DNA of 10,280 nucleotides, taken from NCBI GenBank assembly GCA_029571425.1, contig JAKPSR010000213.1:1-10280 (forward strand), in the 5' to 3' direction. Both the position numbers and the translations under genes were made by a program. Shown in pieces: positions 1 through 6,464 of the stretch. The notes under the pieces were generated by a model that was given only the letters and a program-made list of their open reading frames with translations, made no database searches and was not told the origin of the DNA. Position 1 is the stretch's first letter; every line of letters begins with the position of its first letter. Origin of the DNA: Spirochaetota bacterium (GTDB lineage: Bacteria; Spirochaetota; Spirochaetia; Treponematales; Treponemataceae).

Positions 1-1999
1 CCTTCGTCGTGAAAAAGGGATCGAAGATGCGCGCCCTGATCGCGGCGGGGATGCCCGGCCCCTGGTCCTTAACGTGTATCTCGACGTAGGCGCCGCTCGG
101 CATCGGCTTCCCGTCGAGATCGAGCGGCCGCTGGCCCGCGCTCGCACGCCTGAGGTCGCGGTTGCGCGCCCGCACCTCGATGATCCCGCCTTTTTGCATC
201 GCGTCTACCGCGTTCCCCACGAGGTTCGTGATAACCTGCCCAAACTGGATTCGGTCCGCCTTGAGGGGCCAAACGCCGGAATCGATGTCGAAGAGGCACG
301 CGGCTGAGGTGCCGGTCACGGCGACCTGCGCCGAGTCGGTTAGGAGCGCGCGCGTGTCGCAGACATCGATGACCGGCTTCCCGCCGCGCGAGAACGCGAG
401 CAGCTGCCTGGTCATCTCCCGGGCGCGCAGGCAGGCCTCCTCGGCCTTCTCGATCGGCGCACGCACGTGCTGATCCGTCTCGCGCATCTTGGCGAGCCCG
501 ATGTGCCCCAATATGACCGCGAGGATGTTGTTGAAGTCGTGCGCGATGCCTCCGGCCAGGATGCCGATGGTCTCGACCTTCTGCTTCCGCTCGAGGGCCT
601 CGCGAAGGCGCTCCTGCTCCGTCACGTCGGCCACGGAGACGAGGATGCGCCGCGACTCGTCAAGGTCGAACGAGACCGCCGACATGCGGCAGTGACGAAC
701 CGCGTTGTCCTGGTTCCTGAACGAGACCGCGAACTCCGGGATGGAACCCTCCATTAGTATCCGGTCGACGAACGACTCGTACGCCGCGCGCTCCATCTCG
801 AGCCCGACGTCCACGAGCGACCTACCGAGCAGGGCCTTGGCGTCGCGTTCGAGAATCTCCTCCATGGCGGGGTTCACGTCCGTGATCAGCATCGTGTCCC
901 GATCGATAATGACGATGCCGCTCGGGTTGAATATGAACATCCGGGAGAATTTATTCTCGGACAAGGCAAGGTCGCGGGCCGCGTACTCGCGATCGGTGAT
1001 CTCCTTCATCAGCTGACGCATGATCCGCGTGTCGTGCGCCGAGAGAACGTACCCCGAGACTCGCTTCGAAAGGTCCGCGAGCGCGATGATCCTGAGGTCG
1101 ACGGGGATTTCCTCGCCCGCTTTCGTCGAGATGAAGGAATCTATCGATTGCGGGCGCGACTGCGACGCCGCTCCTTCCCGATAGGCGTTTCGCTCGAGCC
1201 ATTCCTTCCGCGTCTCCGCCATCAATCCCGGGTCCGCGACGAGCAGCTCGATCCCCGCCGAGATCGCGCGCACCTCGGAGTACCCGGAGAGCTGCGCGCA
1301 GCGCCTATTTACCTTTATGATCCGCCCTTCGGCGTCAAGGATGATGACGGCGTCGAACACGTTATCGAGGATCAATTGCGTCTCGAGGCTCCCCGGCTGA
1401 TGGTATATCCCCATGTAATGCAGGGCGATGTGGATTACCATGTACCATATCCCGAGAAGCCAAAACATCCCCGACAGATAGTGCATGGCGCTGACGATGA
1501 GCCCTACCGAGAACGAGAAGAAAACCAGGATGAGCCATTGTCCATTCCGCTGGGCGCGCACGTCGTTCGTGAAGCGAACCCACATGATGAGGCATCGGAG
1601 CGTAAAAACGAAAAGCGCGGCCGTGGTCGCGATGGTAAACACGCCAACGCCGGCGGGCCACGGGAGCGCGACCGAGGCGCCGGCTATGGGCGCCGGCAAT
1701 AAATACAGCAAGCCAAACCGCTTTGGGCGCGGAAGGCAGGTTAGCTCGATCACGAAGGCGACGAACCACACGGCGGTCGTCCAGCAGAGGGAAAGGAGAA
1801 TGAAGAGATAGCTAGGCGAAAAATGGATGATCCCCACGCGCCGGAGAAGGTATATCCCTATCGAGACCGTCATTCCGAGCCCGAGGGTCGCGAAGCGTCG
1901 AAGCAGCGGGCGCAGCTTTTTCGTCGTGTAATTGCACGCCGTCGCGAAAGCGAGGATGCAAACGACCGCTGCGGTGTTGGGGAAAAAGATCGAGTCCAT
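1..1999 (-). CDS. Membrane-bound PAS sensor histidine kinase, 3' end beyond the window
   Basis: This is the sensor of a two-component system, expected to autophosphorylate a histidine in response to an unknown signal. The frame is open from the ATG at 1999 to the left edge, 666 codons without a stop. Residues 1-200 hold about six hydrophobic segments, like the 7TM-type N-terminal sensor regions of such kinases. Two PAS-like domains follow, roughly 205-325 and 345-460. The H box, GGIAHDFNNIL, puts the phosphoacceptor at His487. The N box (QVITNLVGNAVDAM, about 588-601), G1 box (DQGPGIP, 645-651) and F box (IFDPFFTTK, 658-666) are intact. The G2 box, and any fused receiver domain, would lie outside. 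A strong ribosome binding site, GGAGGG at 2011-2006, sits 6 nt before the ATG and fixes the start. The gene is divergent from the transporter at 2050; no partner response regulator is visible. The kinase assignment is firm; the signal is unknown. Confidence 0.93.
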   Translation of the reverse strand, partial: MDSIFFPNTAAVVCILAFATACNYTTKKLRPLLRRFATLGLGMTVSIGIYLLRRVGIIHFSPSYLFILLSLCWTTAVWFVAFVIELTCLPRPKRFGLLYLLPAPIAGASVALPWPAGVGVFTIATTAALFVFTLRCLIMWVRFTNDVRAQRNGQWLILVFFSFSVGLIVSAMHYLSGMFWLLGIWYMVIHIALHYMGIYHQPGSLETQLILDNVFDAVIILDAEGRIIKVNRRCAQLSGYSEVRAISAGIELLVADPGLMAETRKEWLERNAYREGAASQSRPQSIDSFISTKAGEEIPVDLRIIALADLSKRVSGYVLSAHDTRIMRQLMKEITDREYAARDLALSENKFSRMFIFNPSGIVIIDRDTMLITDVNPAMEEILERDAKALLGRSLVDVGLEMERAAYESFVDRILMEGSIPEFAVSFRNQDNAVRHCRMSAVSFDLDESRRILVSVADVTEQERLREALERKQKVETIGILAGGIAHDFNNILAVILGHIGLAKMRETDQHVRAPIEKAEEACLRAREMTRQLLAFSRGGKPVIDVCDTRALLTDSAQVAVTGTSAACLFDIDSGVWPLKADRIQFGQVITNLVGNAVDAMQKGGIIEVRARNRDLRRASAGQRPLDLDGKPMPSGAYVEIHVKDQGPGIPAAIRARIFDPFFTTK

Positions 2000-2013
2000 C
2001 AACGACCCTCCGA

Positions 2014-2042
2014 TTGACGGCTCAGGTCCCATAAGGTATCCT
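2014..2042 (+). promoter_or_regulatory. Candidate sigma-70-type promoter of the transporter gene
   Basis: The -35 box TTGACG (2014-2019) matches 5 of 6 consensus bases. It is followed by a 17-bp spacer and a weaker -10 box, TATCCT (2037-2042), at 4 of 6. Transcription would start at about 2049-2050, at or beside the ATG. The -35 box begins 3 bp beyond the ribosome binding site of the divergent kinase gene, so both genes' control signals share this 50-bp gap. I see no equally good promoter for the kinase; it may lie inside the transporter gene. Confidence 0.5.
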
Positions 2043-2049
2043 TGAGACC

Positions 2050-3279
2050 ATGAAAATCTGGATCAAGTACCTCGCGGGCGTCGTCCTCGGCGCCGCGATA
2101 GCCCTCGTCTCGCAAGTCTCGGGCGGTCCCTTGGCCGACCTCGCCGCAAGCCTCTCAGACCTCGCGGTCCGGTTCGGCAGGTATGCCCTGTACCCCGTCC
2201 TCTTCTTCAGCTTCACGATCGGGGTATACGAGCTTCGGGAATCGAGGAGCCTCCTCCGGCTCGCGGCCGTCACCACGGTTACCATAATTATAGCAACTTC
2301 CGCGCTAACCGTCACCGGCCTTCTTTCGGTGCTGATCCGAAATCCTTCCCGCATCCCGATCTTCGTCGAGGGCGGCGCGGAGGTGGCGGGCATCGGTCTA
2401 CTCGAGTCCCTGCGCCAGCTTTTCCCCTCAAGCGGGTTCGAGGCCCTCGGCAACGGGCTTTTCATCCTGCCGCTGTGCGTGTTCGGCGGTTTCGCCGGCG
2501 CTGGCTGCGCGGTCGACAAGAACGCCTCGAAGGCAACGCTCACCCTCTTCGACTCGCTGTCGCGCGTTTCCTACGCCGTCATGAGCTTCTTCGTCGACGT
2601 CCTCGCGATCGGCATGGTCGCCGTCTCGGCGCACTGGGCCATCCAGTACCGCGCCATGGCGACGTCGAAGGTCTTCACGGACTTCGTCGGCCTCCTGTTC
2701 GCCAACTTCCTCCTCGTCGCCTTCGTCGTGTACCCGGCGATCCTGCGCTTCGCGTGCAAGAAGACCAATCCCTACCGCGTCCTCTACGCGGCGGCGGCGT
2801 CGACCCTCGCCGCGTTCTTTTCCGGCGACGCGAACATGACCCTCCCCGTCCTCTTGCGCCACGCGAACGAAAGCCTCGGCGTCCGGCGCCGCATCTCATC
2901 GGTCACGATGCCCATATTCTCGATCTTCGGGCGCGCAGGCACGGCGATGACGGTGACCATGTGCTTCGTCGTCATCCTTAAGTCGTACTCGAGCCTCGGC
3001 GTGCTGTTTCAGGACATGGTGTGGCTTATGGGGATATCGATCCTATTCTCGTTCTTTCTCGGCAGGTTCCCCTCAGGCGGCGCCTACGTCGCCCTCGCGG
3101 CGGTATGCGCCCTCTACGGCCGCGGCTTCGAGGCGGGTTACCTAATCCTCAAGCCGGCCGCGTTCTTCATCTGTTCCGTGGCGGCCGCGCTCGACGCCCT
3201 CACCGCGATCATGGGAACGTACGTCGTCGCGCATCGCTACGACATGATGAATCACCGGGACCTTCGCTTCTTTATCTAG
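2050..3279 (+). CDS. Divergent DAACS-family (dicarboxylate/amino acid:cation symporter-like) transporter
   Basis: This 409-residue multi-pass inner-membrane protein is close to the usual family length of 400-430. The recognisable core is the stretch TLPVLLRHANESLGVRRRIS (264-283), matching the family segment after the first re-entrant hairpin. It is followed by a TM7 motif GRAGTA (294-299) where the family has NMDGTA, a second hairpin tip FPSGGA (340-345), and a TM8 segment around Asp382. The hairpin-1 serine motif (SSSAT) reads SGDANM (258-263). Most residues that bind sodium and substrate in characterised members therefore appear changed, so substrate and coupling ion cannot be inferred. 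The ATG at 2050 is the first possible start: an in-frame TAA lies at 2032-2034. There is no good ribosome binding site beyond a distant AAGG (2033-2036). The gene is divergent from the histidine kinase, which could control it, and convergent with ftsK. The fold assignment is good; the function is uncertain. Confidence 0.82.
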   Translation: MKIWIKYLAGVVLGAAIALVSQVSGGPLADLAASLSDLAVRFGRYALYPVLFFSFTIGVYELRESRSLLRLAAVTTVTIIIATSALTVTGLLSVLIRNPSRIPIFVEGGAEVAGIGLLESLRQLFPSSGFEALGNGLFILPLCVFGGFAGAGCAVDKNASKATLTLFDSLSRVSYAVMSFFVDVLAIGMVAVSAHWAIQYRAMATSKVFTDFVGLLFANFLLVAFVVYPAILRFACKKTNPYRVLYAAAASTLAAFFSGDANMTLPVLLRHANESLGVRRRISSVTMPIFSIFGRAGTAMTVTMCFVVILKSYSSLGVLFQDMVWLMGISILFSFFLGRFPSGGAYVALAAVCALYGRGFEAGYLILKPAAFFICSVAAALDALTAIMGTYVVAHRYDMMNHRDLRFFI

Positions 3280-3285
3280 CGCGCG

Positions 3286-5637
3286 TCAGGGATGGTGCAC
3301 GACGTCCCGCGGCTTCGAGCCGTTCGCGGGACCGACTATCCCCCGCGCCTCCATATCCTCGACGAGGCGCGCCGCGCGATTGTACCCTATCTTAAGCTTT
3401 CGCTGAATGTACGAGGCCGAGGCCTTGCCCGCCAAGAGGACGATCTCGAGCGCCTTGTCGTACAGCGGGTCCTCACCGTCGGCGAATAGGCTCGGCTCCA
3501 TCTCCTCGCCCTCCTCGTCGTCGACGAAAATTTCCTCGTCGATGTACTCGGGCTCGCCGAGGGTCTTCACGTGCTCGACCACGCGCTCGACTTCTTCCTC
3601 CGAGACGAAGGCTCCCTGGATGCGCACGGGGAATGGGTCGGTCGCGCTCGAGTAGAGCATATCGCCCCTTCCTAGGAGCTTCTCGGCGCCGACCTGGTCG
3701 ATGATGATGCGGCTGTCCATCTTCGAGGCGACCATGAAGGCAATGCGCGTGGGGATGTTCGCCTTGATAAGTCCGGTGATGACGTCGATGGACGGGCGCT
3801 GCGTAGCGAGGACGAGGTGGATGCCCACGGCGCGGCTCATCGCGGCGAGTCGCGCCACAGTCGACTCGAGCTCCTTCCCAGTGGTCGCCATCAAGTCGGC
3901 GAACTCGTCGATGATGACGACGAGGTACGGCAGCCGATCGGTCGCGATGTTCCGTTCCTTTATGCGCTTGTTGTAGCTCTTGATGTCGCGCACGCCCATG
4001 CCGTCGAGCAGGGCGTATCGGCGCTCCATCTCGCAAAGGCAGTACTGCAGGGACTGGAACGCGCGCTTCGGCTCGGTGATGACAGGCGCAAGAAGGTGAC
4101 CGATATCGTTGTAGAGCTTCAGCTCGACGATCTTCGGGTCGATGAGGATCAGGCGAACCTCCTCGGGCGACCGCTTGTACAGGATCGACAGGATGATCGA
4201 GTTGACGCACACCGACTTGCCCGAGCCGGTCGATCCCGCGATCAGTAGGTGGGGCGTCGCCGCGAGGTCAATGATCTGCGCCTCGCCCGTGATGTCCTTG
4301 CCGAGCACGACGGGGATTTCCATCTTCTTCGCAGCGGGGTTGTCTCCCTCGATAAGCTCGCGGAAGCTGACGATCGCGCGCTTTTGGTTCGGCACCTCTA
4401 TGCCCACCGCGTGCTTTCCCGGTATCGGGGCGACGATGCGCACGCTCGACGCCGCGAGCCTGAGGGCTATGTTGTCCTGCAGGCTCACGATGCGAGAGAG
4501 CTTTACGCCGGGAGCCGGGAGTATCTCGAACATGGTGATGACCGGGCCCTTGCGTATGCCGGTGACGTCCGCCTGGATGCGGAACTCGTTTAGGGTATCC
4601 TTCAGCGCGGCGGCCGACCTTCTCGTCGCGTCGTCGACAAGCCAGTACTCGCCGTCCGGGTAGGACGTAAGAATATCGAAAGGGACCGAGTACGAGCCGC
4701 GCCGCTTCCGCGAGAACAGGCCTTTTTTCCCCGCCGCGCCGGACGGCTCGCCGGGTACCGGGGTATTGCCGGTTTGCGGCGGCACGCTGATCACGGGAGG
4801 AAGGTCGTCGTAGATCAGGGCAAGATCTTCTCGCTCGTCCGCGTCGAGGCCCTCCGACGCCTCCATCGCGAGGACATCGCTCTCGTAGTCCGGGTCGATC
4901 TCGGCTTCGGCGTCCGCGTCGGAAGCATCGCCCGCGCTGTCGCCCGTCCACTCCTCGATGACGGGAAGGTCGAACGGCGCCTTCATCGTTTGGAAGTCCA
5001 CGTAGGTCGGTGTCTCTGCCTCATGGAAAGCTTCATGCTCACCCTGAGGTTGGAACTCGCCGGGCGCTAAGGGCGCACTGGGCGCTTCAGGCGCACTGGG
5101 CGCTTCAGGCGCACTGAGCTCTAACGGCGCCACACGCACCCTACGTGCCATCGGTTCCTCGGGAGCCTCGTACGGCTCGTTCACGGACGCCGCCGGGCGA
5201 ACAAGGAAATCGGCGAAAGCGGCGAGCAGGATGTACTCGACCGCGACGGCGAGAAGGGCCGAGAGGGCGATACCCCAACCGACGAGCGTTCCCGCGCCGC
5301 CGAGCTCGGGCACGTACTTTCTTGCGAGATACTCGGCTACCGCTATGGTGAAAAACGGCAACGCCGATCCCGCGAAGAGAATCCCTGAACGAAGGGTCCA
5401 GCCGGGAACGAACAGTATAAGGGCAGCAGCGAGCACGTACAGGGGTATTAGGAACGACGAGAACCCATATACCGCGAAGAGGACGGCGCCGGGGAACGAG
5501 ATCGGGCCAGATCCCGACCCGCCGCCCAAGAAGGCGGCCATCAGGGACACGGCACAGGCTGCCGCTACGAGAAGAAGGATTATACCGATGGCGACCGAAC
5601 CGAGGCGGGACGCGCCCCGATGCGCGGGAACGTTCAT
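3286..5637 (-). CDS. ftsK: DNA translocase FtsK
   Basis: FtsK is a septum-located, ATP-driven DNA pump that clears and aligns chromosome ends during division. The protein has 783 residues. About four N-terminal membrane segments (14-150) come first, then a low-complexity acidic and Ala-Pro-rich linker (about 155-315), the motor domain, and a C-terminal winged-helix gamma domain (about 722-783). Walker A is GSTGSGKS (468-475), and Walker B is LVVIIDEFADL (572-582). The gamma domain carries the family signature GYNRAARLVEDMEARGIVGP (751-770), the part that reads polar DNA sequences in known FtsKs, so the protein looks complete and functional. I chose the ATG at 5637 because AAGGGG (5649-5644) sits 6 nt upstream. 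A TTG 48 nt further upstream would overlap uppP and add a polar leader. It is the last gene of the envelope operon, 25 nt after uppP, and its stop lies 6 bp from the stop of the convergent transporter gene. Confidence 0.97.
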   Translation of the reverse strand: MNVPAHRGASRLGSVAIGIILLLVAAACAVSLMAAFLGGGSGSGPISFPGAVLFAVYGFSSFLIPLYVLAAALILFVPGWTLRSGILFAGSALPFFTIAVAEYLARKYVPELGGAGTLVGWGIALSALLAVAVEYILLAAFADFLVRPAASVNEPYEAPEEPMARRVRVAPLELSAPEAPSAPEAPSAPLAPGEFQPQGEHEAFHEAETPTYVDFQTMKAPFDLPVIEEWTGDSAGDASDADAEAEIDPDYESDVLAMEASEGLDADEREDLALIYDDLPPVISVPPQTGNTPVPGEPSGAAGKKGLFSRKRRGSYSVPFDILTSYPDGEYWLVDDATRRSAAALKDTLNEFRIQADVTGIRKGPVITMFEILPAPGVKLSRIVSLQDNIALRLAASSVRIVAPIPGKHAVGIEVPNQKRAIVSFRELIEGDNPAAKKMEIPVVLGKDITGEAQIIDLAATPHLLIAGSTGSGKSVCVNSIILSILYKRSPEEVRLILIDPKIVELKLYNDIGHLLAPVITEPKRAFQSLQYCLCEMERRYALLDGMGVRDIKSYNKRIKERNIATDRLPYLVVIIDEFADLMATTGKELESTVARLAAMSRAVGIHLVLATQRPSIDVITGLIKANIPTRIAFMVASKMDSRIIIDQVGAEKLLGRGDMLYSSATDPFPVRIQGAFVSEEEVERVVEHVKTLGEPEYIDEEIFVDDEEGEEMEPSLFADGEDPLYDKALEIVLLAGKASASYIQRKLKIGYNRAARLVEDMEARGIVGPANGSKPRDVVHHP
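5064..5117 (-). repeat. Short tandem repeat in the FtsK linker (Ser/Glu-Ala-Pro units)
   Basis: The 18-bp unit GCGCACTGGGCGCTTCAG (plus strand) occurs twice exactly, at 5073-5090 and 5091-5108. A partial third copy follows (5109-5117), and a degenerate 9-bp half unit precedes it (5064-5072). It encodes alternating SAP and EAP tripeptides near residues 175-192 of FtsK. The unit is a multiple of 3, so gain or loss of copies would keep the frame. It is probably a flexible spacer within the linker. Confidence 0.85.
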
Positions 5638-5643
5638 GCAAGA

Positions 5644-5649
5644 CCCCTT
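5644..5649 (-). promoter_or_regulatory. Ribosome binding site deciding the ftsK start
   Basis: AAGGGG on the minus strand, 6 nt before the ATG at 5637. It lies in the 25-nt gap after the uppP stop. It favours the ATG over the upstream in-frame TTG at 5685. Confidence 0.75.
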
Positions 5650-5662
5650 ACGCTTTGATTGT

Positions 5663-6463
5663 TCACATCCCGAAGTAGCAGGCAAGCGCGATCCCGAGCG
5701 GCACCAGGTAAAAGGCGAACCAACCCAACCGCCCGCGGTTGATCAATCCCAGAAGGAACTTCAAGGAAAGCAATCCCGTGGCGAAGGCGGTCACCAACCC
5801 GGCGACGAGGGGTAGCGCGGAAACACTGCCTATTAAGGTATCGGCATCTTTTAGCTCAAGGATAAACGCGGCGAGTATGGCGGGAATAGACAGAAGGAAC
5901 GAGAATTCGCCCGCGGCGCGGCGATCGAGCCCGCCGAGGAGGGACGCCGAGATCGTGCTTCCAGACCGGGAAATTCCGGGGAAGACGCCGATCCCCTGCG
6001 CGAGACCCACGATCAGGGCTTGGCGAATCCCCGGCACGGAAACAGGCGAGGAGGGAACAAGGCGCCCGGAAAGGAAAAGGACCGCGCCGGTCACGACGAA
6101 GCAAAGTGAGATGGCGAAGGGGGACATCATCTCCGCGAGATCCTTTACCGCAAGGCCGATCGCGCCGGTCACCGCCGTGGCGATCACCAACGCGAGGATC
6201 ATCCTCCGCCCATCCGCGTCAGACTCGCGCCCCTTGCCGACAAGTAGACGCCCAAGAACGGCGAAGAGGGACACGATGCGGGAACGGAAAACCACGCACA
6301 CAGCCACGAGGGTCGCGACGTGAAGGCTAATGTCGAACAGAAGCGGAACCTCGGCGAGGTCCATGAACTCGGCCGCGATCGCGAGATGGCCCGAGCTCGA
6401 TATCGGGAGGAATTCGGCGACGCCCTGTATGGCGCCGAGGACGATGGACTGCGGAAGGGTCAT
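5663..6463 (-). CDS. uppP: Undecaprenyl-diphosphatase UppP (BacA family)
   Basis: This integral membrane phosphatase removes a phosphate from undecaprenyl diphosphate. It thereby regenerates the lipid carrier for peptidoglycan and other envelope polymers; high activity in this family confers bacitracin resistance. The 266 residues are the usual family length and almost entirely hydrophobic segments. Two family signatures are intact: GAIQGVAEFLPISSSGHL (10-27, with Glu17, the serine run and His26) and FPGISRSGST (161-170, with Arg166). Gln13 sits where E. coli has its first motif glutamate, a variant I recall as common in the family. The ATG at 6463 follows the transglycosylase stop by one base (TGA-C-ATG). 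Its ribosome binding site GGAGAG (6473-6468) is formed by the last two sense codons of that upstream gene, so the two are probably translationally coupled. Confidence 0.96.
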   Translation of the reverse strand: MTLPQSIVLGAIQGVAEFLPISSSGHLAIAAEFMDLAEVPLLFDISLHVATLVAVCVVFRSRIVSLFAVLGRLLVGKGRESDADGRRMILALVIATAVTGAIGLAVKDLAEMMSPFAISLCFVVTGAVLFLSGRLVPSSPVSVPGIRQALIVGLAQGIGVFPGISRSGSTISASLLGGLDRRAAGEFSFLLSIPAILAAFILELKDADTLIGSVSALPLVAGLVTAFATGLLSLKFLLGLINRGRLGWFAFYLVPLGIALACYFGM

Positions 6464-6464
6464 G

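Noticed and set aside
1034..1702. Plus-strand open frame of 222 codons opposite the histidine kinase
   Set aside because: It lies antisense to conserved PAS and membrane regions. Its product is rich in Arg, Asp and Glu with no recognisable domain, a usual by-product of high GC.
2475..2981. Plus-strand open frame of 168 codons inside the transporter gene
   Set aside because: It is an out-of-frame Arg/Pro-rich shadow of the membrane protein, which has consistent hydrophobic segments and family motifs.
5638..5685. Upstream TTG start for ftsK adding 16 residues
   Set aside because: It overlaps uppP, lacks a ribosome binding site, and adds a polar leader. The ATG at 5637 has AAGGGG at good spacing.
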